NCBI GenBank assembly: GCA_002410555.1
Contig: DHSR01000020.1
Location: forward strand, 62,001-126,000
Direction: 5' to 3'
DNA from: Bacteroidales bacterium UBA5281
GTDB lineage: Bacteria; Bacteroidota; Bacteroidia; Bacteroidales; Lentimicrobiaceae
Length of the DNA: 64,000 bases
Shown here: positions 8,031 through 17,209 of the stretch, in pieces
Numbering within the stretch: the first letter of the stretch is position 1
Layout: every line of letters begins with the position of its first letter
Program-made: the position numbers and the translations under genes
Notes under the pieces: generated by a model
The model's input: only the letters and a program-made list of their open reading frames with translations
Told to the model about the DNA's origin: nothing
The model's database searches: none

Positions 8031-10457
8031 TTATTTTATGTATTTCAATACCATATTTATCAGTTGATCCTTGCGTATGGGCTTGGCCATATAATCGTCG
8101 CAACCTGCAGCTTCACTGCGTTCACGTTCACCTATCATGGCAAAGGCCGTTTGTGCAACTATGGGCAAATCAGGACGTGAGGCCTTGATTTCGCGGGTTG
8201 CTTCATAACCATTTTTTAGGGGCAACTCAATGTCCATTAAGATCATATCTATAGAAAGATCATTTATGCCCATCTCAACAGCTTTTCGTCCATTTGAAGC
8301 ACGCAACACCCTGCATTTAAGCTTTTCGAGCAGTGAACTGAGGTAAAAATAGTTGGTATCCACATCTTCCACCACCAATACTGTTTTCCCGCTAAGATCT
8401 ACCTCTTGCTTTGAATTTTGGGGAGGTTGAAATAGTTGAGCCTTGCTTTGCACTTTAAGCAAAGGGAGGGTAAACCAAAAAGTGGAACCTTCTCCCGGCC
8501 AGGAATCAAGCCATAGGTTTCCGCCCATAAGTTCTACCAGATTTTTGGAAATGGTAAGTCCCAGACCGGTACCTGTTTTATTCCGGTCAGTAAGTTGCCG
8601 GGCCTGCCCAAAACGTTCGAAAATAAGCCTCTGATCTTCGGGAAGGATACCTAATCCGGAATCGCGAACGAAAAATAGCAGTTTTGTATTCTCTATGCGA
8701 TAACCTACCTCTATGAAACCATCATCCGTAAATTTAACCGCATTTCCGGTGAGGTTCATTAAAATTTGCTGCAATCGGGTAACATCAGTGAGAATCATAA
8801 AAGTATCGCCAGGAACACCCTTCTGAGAATAAAATTGAACCCGTAATTTATGATGTCGGCTCAATGCCTGACGGGTAGCCATTTCGATATCATCAATCAT
8901 CTGATTCAGATTACACTCTGAAATTATTAATCTGAGCTCACCGGCTTCAATTTTGGATATATCAATAATATCATTTACCAGACGCAGCAGATTGTCACCG
9001 CTGCGTATGATGGCTTCAATAAACTTTTCTTTTTCTTCAACATTCAGATTAGTTTCGCGAAGCATATCCGCAAATCCAACAATAGCATTCATAGGAGTGC
9101 GCAAGTCGTGTGACATATTTGACAGGAAGAGACTTTTCATTTTATCTGATTCCTCAGCTTTTTCTTTGTCATATCGCAAACTTTCGTCGGCTTTTAATTT
9201 AAACATGCCCAGCGTAAACACATTGAGAAATCGTTGTGCAATTGCCAGATGGTTGTGGTCATAATCGGCCTCAGCATTGCCCAGCAGAAGTATGGAAGCC
9301 ATTTGATTTTCAAATATAGCAGGTATGGCCATGCCACGGCGTATGTGATAATGCTTGTCAGAGATTCCGGTCAATTCTCCATGAAAATCTACATTATTAT
9401 CAATTATTGCAGAATTGAGCCGAAGATAATTTTTAAAAAATCCTTTTTCAAAGGTTTCAGCCGGCACTTCAAAAGATAATGGATGTTGCACACTTAACTT
9501 TTCACCTGAAGCAAATACCTGATAATGCTTTCCGTCTGAACCAGGTAAAATAAGCAAGGCGTAGGCACTGCCCGTAAAATTCATGGCATGGTTAATTACC
9601 ATATCCGCAATCTGATCGATTTTTACAAAACCTTTAAGCAATTCCAGACTTATACCTGCAAAAGCCTGGTTTAGGCTAACTTCAAATTTCAATGCTTCCT
9701 CCGAAAGCCTGATTTGATTTATATCTGTTAGAATACCTTCGAGATACTCAACTTTATTCTGGGCATCTTTAAGGGCATGAGATTGCTCTTCTACCCATTT
9801 GATTTTGCCATTTTTTGTTACTATCCGGTACTGAATCTTATAATAGGAATGATGATTGAGATTTTCCTGAATAGATTTCCATACCGGCATACGATCATTT
9901 TCATGTATCAGATTACCAAAAGCGTATTTGTTACTTTCAGTCAGTTCTTTTACCGTATATCCGGTAAGACGTTTACATCCCCGACTCACAATAAGCATAT
10001 TTCTTTCAGCATTATACCGGCCTCTGAAAACCATTCCCGGAATATTTTTCAGCAATCTGTCGAGCTGAGCATTATCGTCAAAAATATGATTAACTGGTTG
10101 TTTATCAATATTTTTGCCATATTTATCTGAAGTATTGATCCCGAAGTTCAGTTGTTCTACAAACAGTAAGTATTTTTCGCCATTAAGGTTTAAGGCAGAT
10201 ACTTCCCACTGTATGGAAGTGCCATAGTTAGAGGTCGTGGTGTGCAGGCTGAAAGGCATGCTTTTTATTGCCGGTTTAAGCTCAGAAGCCTCAGATACTG
10301 ATTGAATAATATCAGGCATTAACTTTACATTTCTGTCGAGCAAATGGCCATAAATCTTATTCTCAGAAGCCGACTGATTGAGATACATAATCATAAAGCT
10401 TTCGTCAGTGACAATAGCAGGAGTATGAAAAGCTTCCAAAAATTTAAACAGGCTCAT
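8031..10457 (-). CDS. Hybrid sensor histidine kinase (PAS-GAF-HisKA-HATPase-receiver)
   Basis: An 808-residue cytoplasmic hybrid kinase with no clear membrane segment. Order: a PAS-like region (about 8-105), a PAS/PAC module (about 130-250, PAC end YLEGILTDIN), a GAF-like domain (about 265-415), HisKA with phospho-acceptor H450 in SNMSHDLRTPMNA, HATPase with N572 (LTGNAVKF), G1 (RDSGLGI, about 598-604) and G2 (GTGLGL, 629-634), and a C-terminal receiver (about 692-806) with D742 in ILMDIELP and the conserved Lys in AKPIRKD. No response regulator gene is adjacent, so the phosphotransfer target is unknown. It is convergent with dnaE, with no base between the two stops. Confidence 0.92.
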   Translation of the reverse strand: MSLFKFLEAFHTPAIVTDESFMIMYLNQSASENKIYGHLLDRNVKLMPDIIQSVSEASELKPAIKSMPFSLHTTTSNYGTSIQWEVSALNLNGEKYLLFVEQLNFGINTSDKYGKNIDKQPVNHIFDDNAQLDRLLKNIPGMVFRGRYNAERNMLIVSRGCKRLTGYTVKELTESNKYAFGNLIHENDRMPVWKSIQENLNHHSYYKIQYRIVTKNGKIKWVEEQSHALKDAQNKVEYLEGILTDINQIRLSEEALKFEVSLNQAFAGISLELLKGFVKIDQIADMVINHAMNFTGSAYALLILPGSDGKHYQVFASGEKLSVQHPLSFEVPAETFEKGFFKNYLRLNSAIIDNNVDFHGELTGISDKHYHIRRGMAIPAIFENQMASILLLGNAEADYDHNHLAIAQRFLNVFTLGMFKLKADESLRYDKEKAEESDKMKSLFLSNMSHDLRTPMNAIVGFADMLRETNLNVEEKEKFIEAIIRSGDNLLRLVNDIIDISKIEAGELRLIISECNLNQMIDDIEMATRQALSRHHKLRVQFYSQKGVPGDTFMILTDVTRLQQILMNLTGNAVKFTDDGFIEVGYRIENTKLLFFVRDSGLGILPEDQRLIFERFGQARQLTDRNKTGTGLGLTISKNLVELMGGNLWLDSWPGEGSTFWFTLPLLKVQSKAQLFQPPQNSKQEVDLSGKTVLVVEDVDTNYFYLSSLLEKLKCRVLRASNGRKAVEMGINDLSIDMILMDIELPLKNGYEATREIKASRPDLPIVAQTAFAMIGERERSEAAGCDDYMAKPIRKDQLINMVLKYIK

Positions 10458-10713
10458 TTTGAATCATTCTAATGCATAAAGATATGATATTTTTTTGCAA
10501 TCATTTTAAAAAAATAGACAGAAACTCCGGATTTCAAATAGCACTGAGTGTAGTATGAGTTTTCTCATTATATCTATTATGTGTATGTAAAAACAGAGTA
10601 AATGTAAAAAAGTTTTGCATTTACTCTTTTGATTATATAATCTGAATCCCACAATGATTTTATTTTTTCTCATGACAAAGAAAAACATTAATTTCGCAGG
10701 CAGTTTAATTATT
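10458..10713. other. Intergenic leader upstream of the riboswitch
   Basis: AT-rich sequence without a gene. The best promoter-like match for the riboswitch transcript is TAATTTCG at about 10689-10696, one mismatch from TAnnTTTG, placed a suitable distance before the aptamer. Confidence 0.35.
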
Positions 10714-10832
10714 GATTCTTCAGGGCAGGGTGCAATTCCCGACCGGCGGTAGAGTCCGCGACTCAGGCTGAAAAGCCTGACTGAACCGGTTAATTTCCGG
10801 TACCGACAGTAAAGTCTGGATGGAAGAAGAAC
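10714..10832 (+). ncRNA. FMN riboswitch (RFN element)
   Basis: The conserved RFN strings are all present in order: TTCAGGGCAGGGTGCAATTC, CGACCGGCGGTAGAGTCCGC, a variable hairpin with CAGGC/GCCTG arms, then CCGGTACCGACAGTAAAGTC and GGATGGAAGAAG. The closing stem pairs TTCTT near 10716-10720 with AAGAA near 10824-10828. It senses flavin mononucleotide and normally represses flavin synthesis or uptake genes. Here the only gene downstream is a TonB-dependent receptor. Confidence 0.96.
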
Positions 10833-10844
10833 CAAACCTTAATG

Positions 10845-10912
10845 CATTACTGCCTCTGGCAGCAATGGTTTAATGGTGTGCTGCCCGGAAGTTTCTATTA
10901 CCGGGTATTTTT
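10845..10912 (+). promoter_or_regulatory. Riboswitch expression platform: competing hairpins ending in a U-tract
   Basis: Three overlapping helices can be drawn. (a) CATTACTGCC (10845-10854) with GGCAGCAATG (10858-10867), one mismatch. (b) GGCAGC (10858-10863) with GCTGCC (10880-10885), perfect. (c) CCCGG (10884-10888) with CCGGG (10901-10905), with further pairs inside, followed by TATTTTT. Helix b shares bases with both a and c, so a plus c (terminator) and b (antiterminator) exclude each other. Confidence 0.6.
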
Positions 10913-10939
10913 ATGCCTGTTATTAAAAAAACCATTGCT

Positions 10940-13525
10940 ATGCTAAAGGCCACAACAGCTTGCCGCTTTCGTTATTCACTTTTACTTCTGACATTATTGC
11001 CTGGGTTTGTTTTTACCTCAAGTGCTCAGTTGTATATTTCCGGAAAAGTTATTGATGCTTCTGATAATTTACCCATTGCTGGAGTGGCCATTCACAGTAC
11101 GGGGGGTGAAGGCACCATTTCTGATGAGAATGGTAACTTTAATTTAAAGATAATTCCCCCCACAACCTTCACCTTCAGTCATCTGGCTTATAATAAAAGC
11201 AGTATAAAAATTGCGGATCATGCTTATAAAGAGCCGGTTATAATTGCCTTATCTCCAAAGATGATCGGATTACAGGAGGTGAGTGTAATTGCCTCTTTTG
11301 CAAGTGAAAGGCAAACTCCGGTGGCCATTTCAACTATTGATCAGGCACATATACAATCGCAGTTGGGCAGTCAGACCTTTCCGGAGATAATGAAGATGAA
11401 ACCAGGTATTTACGCCACGCCTCAGGGAGGAGGATTTGGAGATGCCAAGATAAGTATTCGTGGTTTTCAGCAGGAAAACATTGGATTGCTACTAAATGGT
11501 GTGCCCGTTAGCAGTGTAGAAAATGGTTTGGTTTACTGGTCGAACTGGAACGGACTAGCCGAAGCTACCCAGGCCATTCAGATACAACGCGGGTTGGGTG
11601 CTTCCCGGGTTGCCCTCAATTCAGTGGGTGGCACCATCAATATCATTACCCGTCCTGCTGAAGCCAAAGCAGGAGGCGGCATCAGATATATGGTAACGGA
11701 TTATGGCAACCAGCAAACTTCATTAAGGCTTTCGAGCGGGCTAATGGAAAATGGCCTGGCCGTTACCTTTCTGGGTTCACGAACTGTTGGGCCAGGTTAT
11801 GTGGATGCTACTTATGTTGATGCATGGTCGTGGTTTCTGAATGCTTCCTGGCAGATGAATCCCGCTCAGATGATCTCCTTTACAGGTATGGGGTCTCCTG
11901 AAAAACACGGACAGCAAAACTATGGCATGACAAAGGCTGAGGTTCAGCAATTTGGTAACAGATACAACCCTAACTGGGGAATGCTGAATGGAAAAATAAA
12001 TAGTATCTCGGAAAATGCCTACCACAAGCCTCAACTGGCACTCAATCATTATTGGACAATAAATTCCCGTGCAACCCTATCCTCCTCAGCCTACCTTTCT
12101 TTTGGCGATGGCGGAGGTAAATTTGCTGAGTCATTCATGAGCCCGCCAGCCAATACCATCCGCAAAGATAATCAGATAGACTGGGAAGCCATTGTATTAT
12201 ACAATACTTCCCATACGGATTCCGTTGAGCTTGAGTCAGGTAAGGTAGTTGGCGGATTCTCCAGAATCATACAATCCAATTATATGGCAAGTCACAGCTG
12301 GTATGGTGGGTTATCCACACTGAACCTGACTATAAATGATCATTTTAAAATACTTAGTGGTATGCACATCCGGTATTTTAAATCGAACCTGCGAGAAAAA
12401 ATCAGCGATTTACTGGGAGGAAACTTCTGGGTGGATCAGTATGCTTTTACCTTGCCCGGAGTGGCTGGTCGCAAACAGCTAAAAGGTATAGGAGAAGTCA
12501 TTAATGTTGACAATGATGCCCGGGTAGATGTGGGCAGCCTCTTTGCGCAGGCTGAATACACTTTTAATAAATTCTCAGCCTTTTTGGCAGCCACCTACTC
12601 TCATACCCGGTTCCAGCGGGTTGACAGAATGAATTACATTCAGAATACAGAGAGTGAAAAAATATCCAGGGCCGGATTTGATATAAAAACAGGGATGCAA
12701 TATTCATTTTACAGTAAGCACCGCATTTATATAAATACTGGACATTACAGCAAAGCCCCCTATTTTAAATTTGTTTATGCTGATTTTACCAATGCACCTG
12801 TTCAATATTTGAAAAACGAAAGGATAAGTGCGATTGAAGCCGGTTACAACTTCTATTCTACAAAACTGGATTTGAATGTAAACACATATTACACACTTTG
12901 GCAGGATAAATCCATACTAAGCAAAGAAAATGTTCAATTGGCAGATCAATCTCAGACACGTGCATTGATCCGCGGTTTGGATGCACTGCATAAAGGTATT
13001 GAAGTGGAAGGCAATTACCGGATGCTCAACAACCTTAATATCGGGATTATGGCTTCGCTGGGTGACTGGCGGTGGAAAAACAATGTGGAGGCAGCCCTGT
13101 ATAATGACAACCAGCAATTGATAGAGATAACCAAAGTATATGCTAACAACCTTAAAGTCGGAGATGCTCCACAGATTCAGTATGGTATGATTGCCGCCTA
13201 TCGCTTGTTCAATCGATTGAAAGTAACGGCCAATTGGCTGTTTATGTCCCGGCTTTATGCTGATTTTGATCCCGCTTCACGAAACAATCCGGAAGATAAA
13301 AGCCAGCCCTATCGACTTCCCGATTATCAATTTCTTGACCTGCACGTTCACTATACTTTTGTAATATTAAAATTAAGCGGAGAGGCCGGGGTGAGCGTGT
13401 ATAACGCCGGCGGCAAAACACACATCCTGCGCGGACAGGATGGCCCTTTACATCATATGGACGGTTTCACCGGATTCTGGTCGCCCGGACGTACCTTTAA
13501 CTTTTCAGTAAGCTTCTCTTTTTGA
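10940..13525 (+). CDS. TonB-dependent outer-membrane receptor under FMN riboswitch control (predicted flavin uptake)
   Basis: Outer-membrane active transporter of 861 residues from this start. A signal peptide (h-region YSLLLLTLLPGFVF, cleavage near SSAQ) is followed by a carboxypeptidase-regulatory-like domain (about 25-110, VIDASDNLPIAGV), a plug domain (about 125-235, with RGFQQENIGLLLNGVPV and GGTINIITRP) and a beta barrel ending in aromatic FNFSVSFSF. An ATG at 10913 would add nine residues, but it directly follows the terminator-like U-tract and would give an overlong signal peptide n-region, so ATG 10940 is preferred. The FMN riboswitch points to a flavin or flavin precursor as the ligand; this is inference. 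No SusD partner or inner-membrane flavin carrier is adjacent. Confidence 0.9.
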   Translation: MLKATTACRFRYSLLLLTLLPGFVFTSSAQLYISGKVIDASDNLPIAGVAIHSTGGEGTISDENGNFNLKIIPPTTFTFSHLAYNKSSIKIADHAYKEPVIIALSPKMIGLQEVSVIASFASERQTPVAISTIDQAHIQSQLGSQTFPEIMKMKPGIYATPQGGGFGDAKISIRGFQQENIGLLLNGVPVSSVENGLVYWSNWNGLAEATQAIQIQRGLGASRVALNSVGGTINIITRPAEAKAGGGIRYMVTDYGNQQTSLRLSSGLMENGLAVTFLGSRTVGPGYVDATYVDAWSWFLNASWQMNPAQMISFTGMGSPEKHGQQNYGMTKAEVQQFGNRYNPNWGMLNGKINSISENAYHKPQLALNHYWTINSRATLSSSAYLSFGDGGGKFAESFMSPPANTIRKDNQIDWEAIVLYNTSHTDSVELESGKVVGGFSRIIQSNYMASHSWYGGLSTLNLTINDHFKILSGMHIRYFKSNLREKISDLLGGNFWVDQYAFTLPGVAGRKQLKGIGEVINVDNDARVDVGSLFAQAEYTFNKFSAFLAATYSHTRFQRVDRMNYIQNTESEKISRAGFDIKTGMQYSFYSKHRIYINTGHYSKAPYFKFVYADFTNAPVQYLKNERISAIEAGYNFYSTKLDLNVNTYYTLWQDKSILSKENVQLADQSQTRALIRGLDALHKGIEVEGNYRMLNNLNIGIMASLGDWRWKNNVEAALYNDNQQLIEITKVYANNLKVGDAPQIQYGMIAAYRLFNRLKVTANWLFMSRLYADFDPASRNNPEDKSQPYRLPDYQFLDLHVHYTFVILKLSGEAGVSVYNAGGKTHILRGQDGPLHHMDGFTGFWSPGRTFNFSVSFSF

Positions 13526-13532
13526 AAAGAGA

Positions 13533-13919
13533 TCAAAGGTTCTTAATCACCTTTTCCATTACTTCGGTTACCGTGCATGAGAGATCAGAAAGGTCCTTAT
13601 TGCCGGTAGTATCCATGCTAATCTTAGCATTTATGGCTGCCACCTCTACCTTGTTCTCATCCACTTCACGTACAATAACATTACAAGGTAAGAGCAAACC
13701 CACCTTCGGATCAGTAGATATGGCCTGATGCGCATATTTTGGATTACATGCACCCAGAATTTTATAGGCGGGCATTTCAACACCCAATTTTTCTTTTAAA
13801 GTTTGCTGCACATTAACTTCGGTAAGCACTCCAAAGCCTTCTTCTTTGAGAAGATCTGTAATTTTTTCAACTGCAGCATCAAAACTGCTCTCAATTGTTT
13901 TAGCAAAAAAATAATTCAT
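13533..13919 (-). CDS. DUF302 family protein
   Basis: A 128-residue cytoplasmic protein of the DUF302 family, with the typical run SFDAAVEKITDLLKEEGFG near the start, LGACNPKYAHQAI in the middle and LLLPCNVIVRE after it. The biochemical role of DUF302 is not established. It is convergent with the TonB receptor (7-bp gap) and divergent from the MFS gene. Nothing in it suggests a link to flavins beyond position. Confidence 0.85.
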   Translation of the reverse strand: MNYFFAKTIESSFDAAVEKITDLLKEEGFGVLTEVNVQQTLKEKLGVEMPAYKILGACNPKYAHQAISTDPKVGLLLPCNVIVREVDENKVEVAAINAKISMDTTGNKDLSDLSCTVTEVMEKVIKNL

Positions 13920-14046
13920 AATTCTTTTATCAAGGGTTTATTATCATAACAAACAATAATCTTAATGGTTTTAAATAATGCAATTTTGCAGGTATTATGA
14001 CCTTGATCAGCCAATTAATGTACATTTGCTGGAAAAATTAATAGAA

Positions 14047-15417
14047 ATGCAAGGCAGCAAGTCCATACTTTTTGTCACTACTCTGAGTTCTTTTCTTACT
14101 CCCTTTATGGGGTCAGCCATAAATATCGCCTTGCCTACTATGGGTAAGGAGTTGAGTCTAAATACCATTGCATTGGGATGGGTATCCACTTCCTATTTGC
14201 TGGCTGCTGCGGTATTTTTACTTCCTTTTGGACGTCTGGCAGATACCTATGGACGCAAGCTTTTTTTTCTGGCAGGAATCATTGTTTTTTCGTTGGGAGC
14301 ATCGTTTACAGCGCTATCAGGAAATCAGATAATGCTATTAGGTTCCCGAGTGATCAATGGAATAGGTGGCGCCATGATTTACGCTACCGCTATCGCCATT
14401 CTAACCTCCGCCTTCCCTAAGGAAGAACGTGGCAAGGTGCTGGGTATTAATGTTGCCGCTGTTTATCTTGGACTGAGTGTAGGCCCCACGGCAGGTGGAC
14501 TGCTCACCGATTTTTGGGGATGGCAGAGTATTTTTATAGTCGCAGCCATACTTGGTATGGGCATGTTACCTATTGCCATGCAAAAGTTGGGAAATGACCG
14601 TAAACAGGCCAATTCTACGAAATTTGATTACAAAGGTTCTTTTCTTTATGCAATTGGACTGGCGCTGGTTATTTACGGATTTCCTGAAATTGCTACCCTT
14701 AACGGCGTAATATTACTCGCAATAGGTTTGGGCATGCTAATATTATTTTTCCGGGTGGAAAGTAAGCTGAGTCAACCTTTATTAAACGTGAATATATTTA
14801 AAGGTAATCAGGTGTTTATTTTTTCCAATCTGGCAGCATTCATCAATTATAGTGCAACCTTTGCCCTGGTATTTCTAATGAGCTTTTTCCTACAGAAGGT
14901 AAAAAATTTTGATGCACGCGAAGCCGGTTTTATATTAATGGCACAACCGGTAATGATGACCATTTTTTCACCTTTGGCAGGCAAACTGAGCGATCGTATG
15001 GAACCCCGCCTGGTAGCCAGTGTGGGCATGAGCATAACTGTGGCAGGATTACTTGGCTTTGCCTTTCTGAAGGACACTACCCCACTTTGGTATATCATTA
15101 TGTTTCAAGTGATTCTGGGCCTGGGCTTCGCTCTTTTTTCATCCCCCAACACCAATGCGGTAATGAGTTCTGTAAAGCCACACCATTACGGATTTGCTTC
15201 CGCTACTCTGGGTACTATGCGGCTTACCGGCCAAACCATGAGCATGGGCATTAGTCTGATGATCATCTCATTGATGATGGGCAATGCTAACATAACGCAC
15301 GAAAGTGATGCTGGGTTGCTTCCCAGTATAAGGCTTGCCTTTCTGGTATTTGCGGTGCTGTGTTTGATTGGCGTTTACTTTTCATTAAAACGTGGAACAC
15401 TCCACGCTAAAAAATAA
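14047..15417 (+). CDS. MFS drug/solute exporter, DHA2-like
   Basis: Inner-membrane major facilitator protein, 456 residues with about 12-14 hydrophobic segments. The start of the domain shows the DHA2 hallmark LTPFMGSAINIALPTM. Motif A-like GRLADTYGRK and the motif C-like stretch LGLSVGPTAGGLLTDFWGW follow. The start at 14047 is chosen over an in-frame ATG at 13978 because a -7 box-like CAATTTTG (13981-13988) lies just after 13978, so the transcript should begin downstream of it, and because the homologous domain begins at this Met. The substrate cannot be read from the sequence; proton-driven efflux is the family norm. Confidence 0.85.
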   Translation: MQGSKSILFVTTLSSFLTPFMGSAINIALPTMGKELSLNTIALGWVSTSYLLAAAVFLLPFGRLADTYGRKLFFLAGIIVFSLGASFTALSGNQIMLLGSRVINGIGGAMIYATAIAILTSAFPKEERGKVLGINVAAVYLGLSVGPTAGGLLTDFWGWQSIFIVAAILGMGMLPIAMQKLGNDRKQANSTKFDYKGSFLYAIGLALVIYGFPEIATLNGVILLAIGLGMLILFFRVESKLSQPLLNVNIFKGNQVFIFSNLAAFINYSATFALVFLMSFFLQKVKNFDAREAGFILMAQPVMMTIFSPLAGKLSDRMEPRLVASVGMSITVAGLLGFAFLKDTTPLWYIIMFQVILGLGFALFSSPNTNAVMSSVKPHHYGFASATLGTMRLTGQTMSMGISLMIISLMMGNANITHESDAGLLPSIRLAFLVFAVLCLIGVYFSLKRGTLHAKK

Positions 15418-15448
15418 TTATTTTTACTTTATTAAAATCTCGTTAACG

Positions 15449-16111
15449 ATGGAATCCTCCTTTAAGAAAAATAAAGCCCTGGTATTTGGCGCAACCGGAC
15501 TTACCGGTCGGTTTGTGACCGAACTGCTCTCCAATGATTCACGTTTTAATGAAGTGGTAGCTTTTGTCCGTAATAAAACCAACTTCAACGATAGGGTTAA
15601 TCAGGTTGAATTTAACGCAGACAATCTGTCTGCTGTGCATAGCAAAATAAAAGGAGACTACCTTTTCTGTTGTCTTGGTACTACCATCAAACAGGCTGGC
15701 AGCAAGGAAAACTTCCGTAAAGTAGACCTTTATCTCGTTGAAGAAATCGCAAAAGCAGCCCGCGAGAACATGGTTGGTACGTTCTCGGTGGTTTCCTCTG
15801 TGGGAGCATCCGCAACATCGGGAAATTTTTATCTGCGAACCAAAGGCCAGATGGAAGAAAGTGTTAAGCAGCTTGAATTTGATAACTTGCTTATTATGAG
15901 ACCCTCTATGCTGTTAGGTATACGACCACAAACCAGGTTTCTGGAAGATGCCGGCAAGGTACTCATAAAACTTATGTCGCCGCTAATGATTGGGAAGCTG
16001 AAAAAATATAAACCGGTACATGCTGCTGATTTAGCCCGCTTTATGATTGAAACAGCACTTACAGTAAATGGAACACATATTTATGAATCTGATACAATAT
16101 TGAACGGATGA
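15449..16111 (+). CDS. NAD(P)-binding Rossmann protein, HTATIP2/NmrA-like
   Basis: A 220-residue atypical short-chain dehydrogenase-like protein. The nucleotide-binding glycine motif is GATGLTGRFV, followed by FCCLGTTIKQAGS and SVVSSVGASATS, the signature of the TIP30/HTATIP2-like group of NAD(P)-binding proteins. The ATG at 15449 is preferred over an upstream in-frame one because it places the Rossmann motif near the N terminus. It lies 31 bp after the MFS gene and overlaps the next gene by four bases (ATGA), so the two are translationally coupled. The substrate is unknown. Confidence 0.85.
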   Translation: MESSFKKNKALVFGATGLTGRFVTELLSNDSRFNEVVAFVRNKTNFNDRVNQVEFNADNLSAVHSKIKGDYLFCCLGTTIKQAGSKENFRKVDLYLVEEIAKAARENMVGTFSVVSSVGASATSGNFYLRTKGQMEESVKQLEFDNLLIMRPSMLLGIRPQTRFLEDAGKVLIKLMSPLMIGKLKKYKPVHAADLARFMIETALTVNGTHIYESDTILNG

Positions 16112-16425
16112 AATTTATAACAGCTCAGGAACTCAAACAATGTATCGATCGAAATGAGCCTTTTCAACTGATAGATACCAGACCCGGAGATAAATATGAG
16201 ACCTGTCATATACCCGGGGCCATTTCGATACCACAGCTTGACATGCCAACGATGCTGGATAAGATTAATACAAACGGCAAAGTAATTATATACTGTATCT
16301 ATGGTATTAAAAGCGAGCAGGTATACATCTACCTTAAAGACAAATTAAAGATAAAAGAGTTATTTATACTTGATGGCGGTATTTACAAATATGCCACTGA
16401 GATTGATCCTTCTATGGACGTTTAA
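16108..16425 (+). CDS. Single-domain rhodanese-like protein
   Basis: A 105-residue rhodanese domain with the CH2A-like stretch IDTRPGDKYETCHIPGA and active-site loop C63-IYGIK-S69 after VIIYC. The cysteine implies persulfide transfer, but the loop gives no specific acceptor. It starts inside the stop codon of the preceding gene (ATGA), so both are made from one transcript. It is convergent with the SDR gene, 9 bp apart. Confidence 0.9.
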   Translation: MKFITAQELKQCIDRNEPFQLIDTRPGDKYETCHIPGAISIPQLDMPTMLDKINTNGKVIIYCIYGIKSEQVYIYLKDKLKIKELFILDGGIYKYATEIDPSMDV

Positions 16426-16434
16426 CCGGAAAAA

Positions 16435-17205
16435 TCAACCCATTATACCTTTTACCAGATTTCCGGCAATACTAATGGTCTGGCCGGTTACATACCGCGA
16501 TTCAGGGGAGAGCAACCAGACCGCCAGTGAAGCAAAATCAGCTGCAGTTCCCAGTGTCCCGGTTCCGGTATCGGCCGTGAATATCGCCCTGGCATCTTCA
16601 AGGCTTATTGACAATGTTTCAGCCTTGCGGTTATATAATCGCTGCATGGCCTGAGTATCGTGATATCCAGGAGCCATAATATTTATGGTGATGCCACTGT
16701 CTGCCACTTCATCAGCGAGGGTACGCACCATGCCAGCCACCCCGGCACGCAAGGCATTGCTCAAGATAAGCTGCGGCACGGGTTGCTTAATGGAAACACT
16801 TTCAATCATCACTACCCGCCCATAATGCGCCGATTTAAAAATGGGAATAATTTTATGTAACAACAGCACCTTCCAGTGAAGCACATTGTGATATGCTGCC
16901 TCCCATTGTTGTGGAGAAACATCAAAAAATCCACCTGCCGGAGGCCCGGACGCATTGATTACAATACCTTGAGGCGTACGGTTTTTTAAAAAGGCAATCA
17001 GCTTATCGCCAAATCCAAGTTCCGTTACATCTGCAGCCAATACTTCGCAACTCGCGGGATACGCTGAAGCATAGGATTGGATGCTTTCGGTATGCCGGGC
17101 AACTGCAATTACGGTATGATCCTGAGCCAGCAAATGCCTGGCTATAGCTTCACCAAAACCACTCCCGGCACCAAGTACTATAAATAAAGAAGGTTGAGCA
17201 GACAT
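16435..17205 (-). CDS. SDR-family protein lacking the usual YxxxK pair
   Basis: A 256-residue Rossmann-fold short-chain dehydrogenase/reductase homologue. The cofactor motif is GAGSGFGEAIA, with NASGPPAGG in the NNAG position and a conserved catalytic-strand Ser in MIESVS. Where most SDRs have YxxxK, this one reads LILSNALRAG, as in a subgroup of SDRs with an LSNxxR motif. Proton transfer must therefore differ or be lost. ATG at 17205 is chosen because it sits just 4 bp after the helicase stop and begins the domain; a longer in-frame start would overlap the helicase. Confidence 0.85.
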   Translation of the reverse strand: MSAQPSLFIVLGAGSGFGEAIARHLLAQDHTVIAVARHTESIQSYASAYPASCEVLAADVTELGFGDKLIAFLKNRTPQGIVINASGPPAGGFFDVSPQQWEAAYHNVLHWKVLLLHKIIPIFKSAHYGRVVMIESVSIKQPVPQLILSNALRAGVAGMVRTLADEVADSGITINIMAPGYHDTQAMQRLYNRKAETLSISLEDARAIFTADTGTGTLGTAADFASLAVWLLSPESRYVTGQTISIAGNLVKGIMG

Positions 17206-17209
17206 AAAT

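Noticed and set aside
13978..14046. N-terminal extension of the MFS protein from ATG 13978
   Set aside because: A -7 promoter-like box lies just inside this extension and the extension is hydrophilic and unlike MFS starts.
13978..15417. MFS protein as the inner-membrane partner of the riboswitch-controlled receptor
   Set aside because: It has its own promoter box, no riboswitch, is separated by an opposite-strand gene, and looks like a DHA2 exporter rather than a flavin importer.
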